53,196 bases of DNA from Bacteroidales bacterium (GCA_017561935.1 JAFZBE010000002.1:1-53196), one strand, 5' to 3'. Shown: positions 16,947 to 25,461, counted from the stretch's first letter. Made by a program: numbers and translations. The notes: generated by a model from the sequence alone, not told the origin.

Positions 16947-18726
16947 ATTCGGAAGGGAACATAGGAGCGGTCGGTTATGGCTGCTGCTGATGCTCTGGCT
17001 GCTGTCGGGGTGGCATGTCGTGTGGGCTGAGGGGAACGATTTTCGTGTGACCGACTATATGATGTCGGGCAATTACCGCTATCCGGATAAGGTGCCGTTT
17101 GTGGTGGACCACTGGTGGAAGGGATTGAGCATCTCGACCTTCTGGTATCCGAAGATGATGAACTTCCAGTACGATTATTCGGGTATCGAGACCAGTGGTT
17201 TCGGACTGGCTTTGACCAAGGATTTCAGCAAGAGTCATGCCGGGCGTCTCAGCTTTGCATATAATCACGACCGACTGGAAGGGATGATTGATTACCAGTG
17301 GAACCTCTCGAACTATTGGCTCGGGTATAACCCTGCTCGCAGGTTCGAGTGGTTGGCTACGGTGGGCCTGACGGGTGGTGCGGCCAAGTATGAAGGCAAG
17401 TTCCGCAGGTTCTATGGCGGACAAGTCGGCCTGCAGCTGCGACACACCTTGTCGCCGTGGGTGAGTCTGTATGTCGAGCCACAATACAAGGCGATGTCGC
17501 CCTTGTACGACGGCTACTGGGAGCTTGGCAACATCGTGGACGACGGTTTGGCCGTTCAGGTGGGTGTGCTGACGCGTCTGACGGGACCTTTGCGTGAAGG
17601 TGGCTATGGCACGGCTGTGGCCTATGGAGCACAAGTCTTTGGCCACTGGATTGCCGACCTATCGGGAAAGGTTTTCCTGGGCCATGGCATGAAGGTGAAT
17701 CGCCACTACGGGCTGCATCGCTGGTATGTGGAACTGCTGGGCGGTACCCAACTGCGCGATGGCGAGCATGAGATAGGCAAGCTGAAGCTGTACCAGGGCG
17801 ACTTTGAGATGAATGTCGGCATGCGGCTCAACAACCTGCTGGCTCTTCAGCTGGGCGCTTTTGGTGAACGTCTGGACTTGACACAACAATCAAATTATCC
17901 GGAACAGGTCTATGGTTATCGCGCCGAGTTGACCTTCGACCTGCTGCGTTTCGTCTGGCACAAGGCCGAGGAGAATGGCTGGGCCTGGACGATAGGCGGC
18001 GGTATGGAAGGCGGACGTGTGGAGCTTTGGAACCACGTGCCTGGACTCAACCTGGAGCGATTCATCGAGCCTACGGTGCATACGCAGTTGCGTCGACGAC
18101 TGTTCGGCCAGACGTGGCTGGTGCTGCAGGGACGTATGCAGCAGATCGATGTTGATCACGATCACCTGCAGGTGATGGCCTTTGCGGGCGTGCATCAGAA
18201 TCTTGTGGGCCGGAAGTACAACCATCGACCTTCATTTGGTTGGAAGGGATTGTGGCTGGCCGGCAGCTGGGGCGCCTGGGATATGCGTAACAGCCTTGTG
18301 AGAGGTTCGTTGGGCTATGACATCAATGACACGCATGGCGTAAGGTTGGACTATTCGTATTCTCGCCTCGATTCGCACCATTGGTTCTATATCAAGAAGA
18401 CGAACCTCAACCTGTTTGGCCTGGACTATCTGATGAACGTGAGGAATGCGTTCCTGGGCTATGACCCGCAGCGACGCTTGAATGTGTACCTGTTTGCGGG
18501 GTACAACATGGCTGTTCATCAGGAGATGGGCGCCGAGTCGTTCTGGCATGCACACACGTATGTGGGCATGGAGGGCGGTGCGCAGCTTGAGCTGAAGATC
18601 AGCAAGCACCTGTCGGTGTTTGCCGAGGAAAAGACCCTTTTCCTTTCGAGCGACCCGTTTATCACCAATGACTTCACGCAGGGATTCGGGATGACCGGAC
18701 TCGTGGGAGTGAAGGTGAGATTATAG
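16924..18726 (+). CDS. Predicted ~600-residue outer-membrane beta-barrel
   Basis: About 600 residues. ATGs at 16924, 16933 and 16936 all lie inside the end of the previous gene and lead to the same signal peptide (LWLLLMLWLLSGWHVVWAEG); the much longer upstream extension in this frame is a shadow of that gene. The mature part is made of alternating amphipathic beta-strands with many aromatic girdle residues (FRRFYGGQVGLQLRHTL, VSLYVEPQYKAM, LNVYLFAGYNMAV, FGMTGLVGVKVRL), consistent with a large barrel or two consecutive barrels. No plug, TonB box or catalytic motif was recognised. Last gene of the envelope operon, followed by a repeat tract and a terminator shared with dprA. Confidence 0.7.
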   Translation: MRRMMCHRFGREHRSGRLWLLLMLWLLSGWHVVWAEGNDFRVTDYMMSGNYRYPDKVPFVVDHWWKGLSISTFWYPKMMNFQYDYSGIETSGFGLALTKDFSKSHAGRLSFAYNHDRLEGMIDYQWNLSNYWLGYNPARRFEWLATVGLTGGAAKYEGKFRRFYGGQVGLQLRHTLSPWVSLYVEPQYKAMSPLYDGYWELGNIVDDGLAVQVGVLTRLTGPLREGGYGTAVAYGAQVFGHWIADLSGKVFLGHGMKVNRHYGLHRWYVELLGGTQLRDGEHEIGKLKLYQGDFEMNVGMRLNNLLALQLGAFGERLDLTQQSNYPEQVYGYRAELTFDLLRFVWHKAEENGWAWTIGGGMEGGRVELWNHVPGLNLERFIEPTVHTQLRRRLFGQTWLVLQGRMQQIDVDHDHLQVMAFAGVHQNLVGRKYNHRPSFGWKGLWLAGSWGAWDMRNSLVRGSLGYDINDTHGVRLDYSYSRLDSHHWFYIKKTNLNLFGLDYLMNVRNAFLGYDPQRRLNVYLFAGYNMAVHQEMGAESFWHAHTYVGMEGGAQLELKISKHLSVFAEEKTLFLSSDPFITNDFTQGFGMTGLVGVKVRL

Positions 18727-18743
18727 ACCCCCTCGGTCCCCCT
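18726..18743. repeat. GACCCCCTCGGTCCCCCT repeat, copy 2
   Basis: An exact second copy of the 18-base sequence at 11110. Its first G is the last base of the TAG stop codon, so it begins exactly at the end of the reading frame. Confidence 0.7.
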
Positions 18744-18812
18744 GCTTGAGGGGTTTGAAGGGTTTGAGGGGGTTGAGGGGTTTGAAGGGTTTTAGGGGTT
18801 TGAAGGGTTTGA
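18744..18812. repeat. 9-bp tandem repeat tract
   Basis: About seven units of GGGGTTTGA/GGGTTTGAA fill most of the gap between the convergent barrel gene and dprA. Confidence 0.8.
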
Positions 18813-18819
18813 GGACATG

Positions 18820-18851
18820 AAAAAAGGCAGCCTGAATGGGCTGCCTTTTTT
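18820..18851. terminator. Bidirectional terminator between barrel operon and dprA
   Basis: A 13-bp perfect stem (AAAAAAGGCAGCC and its complement, loop TGAATG) has T runs on both strands, so it can end transcription from both convergent genes. It overlaps the dprA stop codon at 18850-18852. Confidence 0.9.
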
Positions 18852-19965
18852 AGCGGAGTTGGTAGAGACCGCCGGGGGTGTTGCGGATCTTGTCGGACAT
18901 CTCCAGGTCGAGGAGTTCTTCGAGGAGGGCGGTGCGTTCGACGTCGGGAAGGATGTCGGAGAGTTGCGAGAGACGCAGGTCGCCACGGTCGCGGAGGATG
19001 TCGAGGATGCTGCGGCCGAGAGGAGAGACATGGTCCTCTTCGAAGTTGAGCGTCTGTTGGATGGCTTGCGGCTGCTGGGTAGGTTGCCAGTTCATGGCAT
19101 AGAGGAGATCCTGGGCCGAGGTAATCAGTCCGGCACGGTTGAGGCGGATGAGACGGTTGCAGCCGTTGCTGCGGTCGTCGGAGATGCGACCGGGGAAGGC
19201 GAAGACGTCGCGTCCGTAGTCGAGGGCGATGGATGCAGTGACCAGTGAACCACCTTTTTCCTTGCTTTCAGCCACGACGATAGCATCGGCCAGACCTGCG
19301 ATGATGCGATTGCGGGCAAGGAAGTTGCCGCGTTCGAAAGGAGCGCTGGTGACATATTCGGTGAGGAGACCGCCCCCTTGCTGGATCATCTGCTTGGCTA
19401 TGCCCCGGTGGTTGTAGGGGTAGATGCGGTCGAGGCCGTGAGCTACCACGCCGAGGGTTGGGACGCCGTTTTCGAGGGCGGCCTTGTGCGACTCGACATC
19501 GATGCCCAGGGCTAGTCCGCTGACGATGATGACCTCGGGCAGCGCTTCGTGCAATTCCTTAACGAGGAGATGAACGATGTCGCGGCCGTACTGCGTGCAT
19601 TGGCGTGTGCCGACGATGCTGACGACATGTTTGGTCTCGAGGTCGGTGTCACCGAGCTTGAAGAGGACGGTGGGGGCATCGGGACAGCTGAGAAGGCGCT
19701 TGGGGTAACCTTCCTGGCCATAGACGAGCGGCCGGATGTTGTGGGCTTCGATGAAGTCGAGTTCACGACGGGCATCGTCGAAGAGTTGGGCGTTGGTTCG
19801 GCCATCGATGACCATCTGTCCGACGGCTCCTGCTTGCAGGAGCAGGGCAGGTTCGGCGTTAAGGACGGCTTCGGCTGAGCCAAAGGCGTCGATGAGGTGG
19901 CGTGCTCGGATGGAGCCTATGCCTCGAATGGAACTTAGTACGAGGATGGGAAGAAGAGGGGTCAA
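18850..19965 (-). CDS. dprA: DNA processing protein DprA
   Basis: Loads RecA on incoming single-stranded DNA during natural transformation. Seen: helix-hairpin segment RGIGSIRARHL, Rossmann-fold motifs IVGTRQCTQYG, SGLALGIDVESH, AHGLDRIYPYNHRG, RNRIIAGLADAIVVAES and GGSLVTAS, and a C-terminal winged-helix domain. About 371 residues from the TTG at 19965, the usual family length. The open frame continues to another TTG at 20019, adding residues LSNPSNPLNLSNPSNP encoded by the 9-bp repeat. No ATG or GTG is available near the expected N-terminus, so the start codon itself appears to come from the repeat. Third gene of a leftward operon with nhaC and a thioesterase. Function is secure; start is not. 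Confidence 0.92.
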   Translation of the reverse strand: MTPLLPILVLSSIRGIGSIRARHLIDAFGSAEAVLNAEPALLLQAGAVGQMVIDGRTNAQLFDDARRELDFIEAHNIRPLVYGQEGYPKRLLSCPDAPTVLFKLGDTDLETKHVVSIVGTRQCTQYGRDIVHLLVKELHEALPEVIIVSGLALGIDVESHKAALENGVPTLGVVAHGLDRIYPYNHRGIAKQMIQQGGGLLTEYVTSAPFERGNFLARNRIIAGLADAIVVAESKEKGGSLVTASIALDYGRDVFAFPGRISDDRSNGCNRLIRLNRAGLITSAQDLLYAMNWQPTQQPQAIQQTLNFEEDHVSPLGRSILDILRDRGDLRLSQLSDILPDVERTALLEELLDLEMSDKIRNTPGGLYQLR

Positions 19966-20052
19966 GGGGTTTGAGGGGTTTGAGAGGTTCAAGGGGTTTG
20001 AGGGGTTTGAGAGGTTCAAGGGGTTTGAGGGGTTCGAGGGGGTTGAGGGGTT
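19963..20052. repeat. 9-bp tandem repeat tract overlapping dprA start
   Basis: About ten units of GGGGTTTGA, GAGGTTCAA and GGGGTTCGA, partly arranged as a repeated 27-base set (19966-20019). The following 20053-20090 holds the inverted form (CCCTTTCGAACCTTTTGAAC). The tract supplies the probable dprA start codons. Confidence 0.85.
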
Positions 20053-20103
20053 ACCCTTTCGAACCTTTTGAACTTTTCGAACCTTTCAATACACTTAACC
20101 ACT

Positions 20104-20511
20104 TTAAGTGGTGAGATAGGGCGCGAAGGTGGGGTAGATCTCGTCGCCACGGGTGAGGGTGCCATTGACTACGCAGACGCAATCGACCTGGGCCTTGATG
20201 CATTGGATACCATCGGACTTGCGGTAGATGTCTTGTTCGAAGATGTAACGCACACCCTTGCGATAGATGTTGAGGCAGGAGATGAACTCCTGACCGCCAC
20301 GGAGCGGTGCGCGGTAGTTGATGGTGACACGGCTGACCATGACATCGATGCCCTGCTGGTGGAGGTCTTCGAAGCTGATGCCCACACTTTGAATGAATTC
20401 ATGACGCGTCACTTCGAGGTAATGCTGGTAGTTGGCGTTATTGACAACACCCTGGATGTCGCATTCGTAGTCGCGCGTCTTCAGTTCGAGCTGATAGGTA
20501 TATTGTTTCAT
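20104..20511 (-). CDS. Hotdog-fold acyl-CoA thioesterase, YbgC/FadM type
   Basis: 135 residues, the normal size for a single hotdog domain that hydrolyses acyl-CoA or acyl-carrier thioesters in the cytoplasm. The start MKQYTYQLELKTRDYECDIQGVVNNANY at 20511 contains the family pattern D-x-Q-G-V-V-N-N-A-x-Y with its catalytic aspartate. A longer open frame to 20823 is a shadow of nhaC. Its ATG overlaps the nhaC stop as ATGA, so the two are translationally coupled. Substrate unknown. Confidence 0.85.
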   Translation of the reverse strand: MKQYTYQLELKTRDYECDIQGVVNNANYQHYLEVTRHEFIQSVGISFEDLHQQGIDVMVSRVTINYRAPLRGGQEFISCLNIYRKGVRYIFEQDIYRKSDGIQCIKAQVDCVCVVNGTLTRGDEIYPTFAPYLTT

Positions 20512-21788
20512 TTCTTGATTAATAGACGAGGTTGGAAGATGATGGAGATGAGGATCATGAGGCCCAAGCCCATCGGATAGAACAGGTAGGGAACGACGAG
20601 CATCGGATTGAGCGGATGACCAGAGGTGGCCTCGACGAGGCCGGCAGCGGTGAGTAGCTGTGCGGAATAGGGGATGAGCCCCTGGGTGAAACAGCTGGCA
20701 GTGTCGAGGAGGGAGGCCGAACGACGCGGGTCGATGTGGTACTGCTTGGCGATGCTGTGGGCGATAGGGCCGGTGGTGATGATCGATACGGTGTTGTTGG
20801 CCGTACACACATCGACAAGACAAACGAGGCTGGTGATGGCGGTCTCGGCGCCACGTCGGCCACGGATACCCTTGGTGAGCTTGTCGATGAGATAGTCGAT
20901 GCCGCCCATCGTACGTATCATCTCGAGCATTCCTGCTGCCAGCATGGCCATGACGATGATTTCGCCCATGCTATTGATGCCGACACCAAGGGAACCCATC
21001 CACCCGAAGAAGTCGTAGCTGCCATCGAGGATGCCGATCACGGCGGTGAGCAGAAGTCCGAGCAGCAACACTATCATCACATTCAGTCCGAGGATGGCCG
21101 TGAGGATCACGACGAGGTAGGGCAGCACCTTCCACCAGCTGACGTCGGGCAGTTGCTGGGGCACGATGATGTCGCGTCCGATGAAATAATAGACGACTAC
21201 CATCAAGAGGGCCAGCGGGAGAACGAGACGCAGGTTGACACGGAACTTGTCGCCCATCCGACAGCCCTGCGACTGTGTGGCCGCGATGGTGGTGTCGGAG
21301 ATGAAGGAGAGGTTGTCGCCGAAATACGCACCACCCACGACGATGGCCACCATCATGGGAAGGGCGATGTCGCTCTCCTGGGCGATGCCGACCGCTACAG
21401 GTGTGAGGGCGACGATGGTGCCCACGCTGGTGCCGATGGCCAACGAGATGAAACACGCAGCCAGGAACACACCCGGGAGGAGCAGACTGGCCGGCAGGAG
21501 CTGGAGGGTGAGGTTCACCGTAGCATCGACAGCGCCCATGGCTTTGGCAGAGGCTGCAAATGCGCCGGCGAGGATGTAGATCCACACCATGAGGAGGACG
21601 ATAGGACTGCCTGCACCTTGTGAATAGCGGTTGATGCGCTCGTTGATGGAACCCTTGCTAAGCGCGATGGCGTACACCGAACTGACCAGGAAGGCCACGG
21701 TGACGGGGACCTTGTAGAAGTCGCCCGAGACGATGCTCACGCCGAGGAAGAGCACCAGGAACAGGAGAAGTGGCGATATGGCTTTCAT
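20508..21788 (-). CDS. nhaC: NhaC-type Na+/H+ antiporter
   Basis: 426 residues, an inner-membrane ion antiporter with about eleven hydrophobic segments from the N-terminus (MKAISPLLLFLVLFLGVS) onward. Family features seen are the SLAIGTSVGTIVALTPVAVGIA segment, GGAYFGDNLSFISDTTIAAT with its acidic and polar membrane residues, and VCTANNTVSIITTGPIA near the C-terminal third. The Na+/H+ type rests on family resemblance; a related organic-acid exchanger cannot be excluded. The start at 21788 follows the promoter by about 50 bases; an upstream TTG at 21842 would put the -7 box inside the coding region. First gene of the nhaC-thioesterase-dprA operon. Confidence 0.88.
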   Translation of the reverse strand: MKAISPLLLFLVLFLGVSIVSGDFYKVPVTVAFLVSSVYAIALSKGSINERINRYSQGAGSPIVLLMVWIYILAGAFAASAKAMGAVDATVNLTLQLLPASLLLPGVFLAACFISLAIGTSVGTIVALTPVAVGIAQESDIALPMMVAIVVGGAYFGDNLSFISDTTIAATQSQGCRMGDKFRVNLRLVLPLALLMVVVYYFIGRDIIVPQQLPDVSWWKVLPYLVVILTAILGLNVMIVLLLGLLLTAVIGILDGSYDFFGWMGSLGVGINSMGEIIVMAMLAAGMLEMIRTMGGIDYLIDKLTKGIRGRRGAETAITSLVCLVDVCTANNTVSIITTGPIAHSIAKQYHIDPRRSASLLDTASCFTQGLIPYSAQLLTAAGLVEATSGHPLNPMLVVPYLFYPMGLGLMILISIIFQPRLLIKK

Positions 21789-21839
21789 TGTGGTTGGGGA
21801 CAGCCGATGACGACTGTCGCGGTGATAATCTTTTGGGCG

Positions 21840-21847
21840 CAAAGATA
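21840..21847 (-). promoter_or_regulatory. nhaC: Promoter -7 box for nhaC operon
   Basis: On the minus strand the sequence is TATCTTTG, the consensus -7 form, in the 16-base context identical to that of the GH2 promoter. The -33 region is AT-rich without a clear TTTG. The 321-base divergent gap 21789-22109 otherwise holds only the wza promoter and AT-rich sequence. Confidence 0.65.
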
Positions 21848-22046
21848 GGGAATAAATTTTAAACTGGAAAGGGGTGAGGAGATTTTTTTGTCGAATGAGG
21901 GTGAAAAAACGATTGGAGGGATGCCGATTGTCATTTTTGTATAGGGTTTCTATTGATGAAATGGATGGCTAAATGACACTTTCAATTGACTAAAATTGTT
22001 TGACATGGATAATTTCGTGTACATTTAGTAAAAAATTGTTATAAGT

Positions 22047-22078
22047 TTTGGCAGATTCACATTTTGTTAGTAAATTTG
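22047..22078 (+). promoter_or_regulatory. Promoter for wza-wzc
   Basis: TTTG at 22047-22050, exactly 20 bases, then TAAATTTG at 22071-22078: a near-perfect Bacteroidota promoter, 31 bases before the ATG. Confidence 0.8.
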
Positions 22079-22109
22079 CCCCGAATTTTGGAAATATGTT
22101 TTTAAATAT

Positions 22110-22925
22110 ATGAAGAAGAAAGATTTATTAGTTTTGGCTTTTATCGCAATGGTTCTCGGCATGGCTTCGTGCAAGGCTCCTGAGAATATTGTGTATTTGC
22201 AGGATGTGCAGAATGACCAGCGACTGGAGGGAGCCGATCTCTCGATGATCCGTATCCGTCCGGGCGATCAGCTGTCGATAGTCGTTTCGAGCCGTAATCC
22301 TGAGCTCAGCGCTATCTTCAACCTTGCTGTTCCCTACCGTTATGTAGGTGGTACGTCTTTCACGCCCACAGGCACCAATAGTCAGACTGCCTTTTTCACC
22401 GTAGCCAGTGATGGTACGATTGATTATCCTGTGTTCGGCGCCCTCGAAGTGATCGGTCTGACGCGTCAGGAGTTGTCGAAGAAGATCAAGGACATGATCA
22501 TCGGAGGCGACTACATCAAGGATCCTGTAGTGACGGTTGACTATGCCAACCTGACCATCAGCGTGTTGGGTGAGGTGACCAGTCCAGGCAAGTACAGCAT
22601 CGGCAAGGACCGTATCACCATTCTCGACGCCATCAGTATGGCACGTGACCTGACCATCAACGGCAACCGTGAGGATGTGCTCGTGCTTCGTGAGGAACCC
22701 GATGGAGCGACCCAGAGCTATCGTGTAGATATGACCCGTTCGAGCCTGATGCAGAGTCCAGTTTATTACTTGCAGCAGAATGATGTGATCTACGTTTCGC
22801 CCAACGAGCAGCGTCGTCGTCAGTCGCAAGCCACGGGCAATACGGTGATGACTCCTACGTTCTGGCTTTCGATCACCAGCACCCTGTGTACTGTAGCAAC
22901 TCTTATTTATACTTTAACCAAATAA
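22110..22925 (+). CDS. Wza-type polysaccharide export lipoprotein
   Basis: 271 residues. A signal peptide with lipobox GMASC places the acylated cysteine at C21, so it is an outer-membrane lipoprotein. A polysaccharide export (Poly_export) domain with IRIRPGDQLSIVVSSRNPEL is followed by an SLBB domain (VTVDYANLTISVLGEVTSPGKYSIGKDRITILDAI) and a C-terminal hydrophobic helix (PTFWLSITSTLCTVATLIYTLT). The family forms the outer-membrane exit channel for capsule or exopolysaccharide. It lies three bases before the wzc gene, its usual partner, but no glycosyltransferase, flippase or polymerase gene is next to the pair. Confidence 0.92.
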   Translation: MKKKDLLVLAFIAMVLGMASCKAPENIVYLQDVQNDQRLEGADLSMIRIRPGDQLSIVVSSRNPELSAIFNLAVPYRYVGGTSFTPTGTNSQTAFFTVASDGTIDYPVFGALEVIGLTRQELSKKIKDMIIGGDYIKDPVVTVDYANLTISVLGEVTSPGKYSIGKDRITILDAISMARDLTINGNREDVLVLREEPDGATQSYRVDMTRSSLMQSPVYYLQQNDVIYVSPNEQRRRQSQATGNTVMTPTFWLSITSTLCTVATLIYTLTK

Positions 22926-22928
22926 AAG

Positions 22929-25400
22929 ATGGATAATCAAACCACTAACGTTCCCCAGCAGCCCATTCAGCAGCCTATTCCACAGCCTGCTGTTGCGCCC
23001 GTGGAGAGCGAAGATTCGGAACTCTCACTTACTGAACTTTGGTATCTTTGCATCGGACGCTGGCCATGGTTCGTACTCAGCGTGTTGCTCTGCCTTGGCA
23101 TCGCAACACTCAAGTTGCTGCGTACGCAAAAGACCTATACCCAGCACATGGAGGTGATGATCAAATCGGACTCGCGCGACTACAGCGGCGGTACGATGGG
23201 AGACTTTGCTGACCTGGGACTGTTCCAGAGCAACAGTAACGTGAATAACGAGCTCATCGCTATCATGTCGCCAGCCCTCTCGCTGGAGGTCGTGAATGAG
23301 ATGGAGCTGAACACCATGTATAGTGAACCCGGTTTCTTCAAGGACAGGACTCTCTATGGACAGTCGCTCCCCGTGAAGGTTGTCTTCTGCGACATCGATA
23401 ATGAAGGCTATGCTGCCTTCAGTATGTCGCTCAACGAGGACGGTAGCTTCACACTGGGTGACTTCGATGGAGTCGATCTGGAGGATGAAGATAAGGATGT
23501 CGTTGTGGAAGGTAAGCTCTCGCAAGACACCATCCAGAGCCCTGTGGGCAGATTGGTGGTAATGAATGGCATGGGTTATGGTTCATCGATGGGCGAACGA
23601 ACCATCGACGTTGTTCACATCCCTGCCTCGAATGCTGCCGGTACCGTACAGGGAAGACTTAGTGCCCAGGTGGCCAACAAGCAGGCCACGGTCATCACGT
23701 TGACCTATGTCGATGTGAACCGTTTCAGGGCAGCTGATGTGCTCAATACCCTTATCGCCTGCTACAACAGGAACTGGGTGAACGACAAGAACCAGGTGGC
23801 CACGAGTACCTCGCAGTTCATCAACGATCGTCTGGCAGTCATTGAGAAGGAGCTGGGTAGTGTAGATACTGACATCTCCCAATATCAGTCGCAGAACCTC
23901 ATCTCTGACGTGAAGGCCGCCAACCAGATGTACATGGCTCAGGCCAACCAGGCTTCACAGCAGGCCGTACAGCTCAACAACCAGCTGTATATGGCCAAGT
24001 ATCTGCGCGATTATGTAAGCAGTGATGCCAACAAGTACCAGCTGTTGCCCGCCAACAGCGGTGTGGAGGATCGTACGATCGAGAATCTGATCAGCACCTA
24101 CAATGCCAAGCAGTTGCAGCGCAATAGCCTGGTTGCCAACTCGAGCGTGAACAACCCTGTAGTGCTCGACCTCGACAAGGAATTGACCTCGATGCGCAAC
24201 AACCTGATTCGAAGCATCGATAACCAGATCACGGCGCTCAATACGCAGATCAGTTCGACACGTCGCACTGAGGCCCAGAGTAATGCCCAGATGGCTTCAA
24301 ACCCCACTCGCCAGAAGTATCTGCTTTCGGTAGAACGTCAGCAGAAGGTGAAGGAGCAGTTGTACCTCTACCTGCTGCAGAAACGTGAGGAAAACGAGCT
24401 CTCGCAGGCTTTCACGGCCTACAATACGCGTGTCATCACTCCACCCATGGGCAGCAAACGTCCCACAGGTCCGCGCAGCAAGATGATTCTGCTGATGGCC
24501 TTCCTCATTGGTCTGGCTCTTCCTTTGGCTTACATCTATTTGCGTGAGACGATGACAACCGTTGTGCGTGGTCGCAAGGACATCGACAATCTGAAGGTTC
24601 CGTTCATCGGCGAGTTGCCTGAGGGCCAACCTGCTACCGGCAACAAGCGCGAACGTATGGCTCAGCGTCATGTTCTGGTGGTGAAACCTGATTCGCGTAA
24701 CCTTGAGAACGAGGCCTTCCGTATCCTTCGTACCAACCTCGAGTTTGTGTCAGGTAAGGAAACGGCCAACCCCGCACAGACGATTCTTGTCACATCGATG
24801 AATCCGGGCTCGGGTAAGACCTATATCAGTATGAACCTGGGTGCAACGTATGCCATCGCAGGACAGAAGACGCTGGTGATTGACCTTGATATCCGTAAGA
24901 GTTCGGCCAGCCGCTATGTAGGCCGTCCTAAGGAGGGTCTCACAGCTGTTCTCAATAGGAATACCAAGGATTGGCGTTCGCTGGTTCTCAAGGTGCAGGA
25001 TCGTGATAACTTCGATATTCTGCCAACAGGTCGTATTGCCCCGAATCCCACCGAGTTGCTGCAAGGTGATGCGCTGAAGGAGTTGATTGAGGATGCACGC
25101 ACCGTGTATGACATCATCATCTTCGACTGCCCACCATTCAACCTGGTGGCCGATACCACGCTGGTCAGCAAGTATGCCGATCTCACGCTCTTCGTGATCC
25201 GCTGCGGTATCTTCCAGCGCGCGCTTAAGAAGAATGTCGAGCAGCTGTATGCCGAGCAGAAGTTCAACCGCTTGAACATCCTGCTCAATGGTTCGGAGGC
25301 TGCCACCAGCAAGTATGGCTATAACCGCTATGGCTACGGCTATGGTTATGGCTACGGCTATGGTTATGGCACCTACTATTCGACCGACAAAAAGAGATGA
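22929..25400 (+). CDS. Wzc-type polysaccharide co-polymerase and tyrosine kinase
   Basis: 823 residues, an inner-membrane protein controlling polysaccharide chain length and export. The Wzz-type N-terminal part has a first membrane helix (WFVLSVLLCLGIATL, about 40-55), a large periplasmic coiled-coil-rich region and a second helix (MILLMAFLIGLALPLAYIYL, near 520). The cytoplasmic bacterial tyrosine kinase domain has Walker A MNPGSGKT near 623-630, Walker A' VIDLDIRKSS, and Walker B IIFDCPP near 732. The C-terminus is an unusually regular tyrosine cluster, YGYNRYGYGYGYGYGYGYG, encoded by 18-bp repeats; such tails are autophosphorylated in the family. N-terminal glutamine/proline-rich segment precedes the first helix. 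It is transcribed with the wza-type gene and ended by a strong terminator. Confidence 0.93.
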   Translation: MDNQTTNVPQQPIQQPIPQPAVAPVESEDSELSLTELWYLCIGRWPWFVLSVLLCLGIATLKLLRTQKTYTQHMEVMIKSDSRDYSGGTMGDFADLGLFQSNSNVNNELIAIMSPALSLEVVNEMELNTMYSEPGFFKDRTLYGQSLPVKVVFCDIDNEGYAAFSMSLNEDGSFTLGDFDGVDLEDEDKDVVVEGKLSQDTIQSPVGRLVVMNGMGYGSSMGERTIDVVHIPASNAAGTVQGRLSAQVANKQATVITLTYVDVNRFRAADVLNTLIACYNRNWVNDKNQVATSTSQFINDRLAVIEKELGSVDTDISQYQSQNLISDVKAANQMYMAQANQASQQAVQLNNQLYMAKYLRDYVSSDANKYQLLPANSGVEDRTIENLISTYNAKQLQRNSLVANSSVNNPVVLDLDKELTSMRNNLIRSIDNQITALNTQISSTRRTEAQSNAQMASNPTRQKYLLSVERQQKVKEQLYLYLLQKREENELSQAFTAYNTRVITPPMGSKRPTGPRSKMILLMAFLIGLALPLAYIYLRETMTTVVRGRKDIDNLKVPFIGELPEGQPATGNKRERMAQRHVLVVKPDSRNLENEAFRILRTNLEFVSGKETANPAQTILVTSMNPGSGKTYISMNLGATYAIAGQKTLVIDLDIRKSSASRYVGRPKEGLTAVLNRNTKDWRSLVLKVQDRDNFDILPTGRIAPNPTELLQGDALKELIEDARTVYDIIIFDCPPFNLVADTTLVSKYADLTLFVIRCGIFQRALKKNVEQLYAEQKFNRLNILLNGSEAATSKYGYNRYGYGYGYGYGYGYGTYYSTDKKR
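25332..25370 (+). repeat. 18-bp tandem repeat encoding Tyr-Gly tail
   Basis: Two exact copies of GGCTACGGCTATGGTTAT plus a partial third encode the Tyr-Gly tail of the kinase. Slippage in steps of 6 or 18 bases would change the number of tyrosines without a frameshift. Confidence 0.85.
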
Positions 25401-25422
25401 TTGTTTAGTATGGATTTTTACG

Positions 25423-25461
25423 AATCCCCCCGCGAAATTTCTTTCGCGAGGGGATTTTTTT
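25423..25461 (+). terminator. Rho-independent terminator after wzc
   Basis: A stem of about 15 bp with one mismatch (left arm AATCCCCCCGCGAAA, loop TTTC) followed by seven Ts, beginning 22 bases after the stop codon. Confidence 0.93.

Noticed and set aside
20512..20823. N-terminal extension of the thioesterase
   Set aside because: It is the nhaC sequence in another frame; the hotdog domain is complete from 20511.
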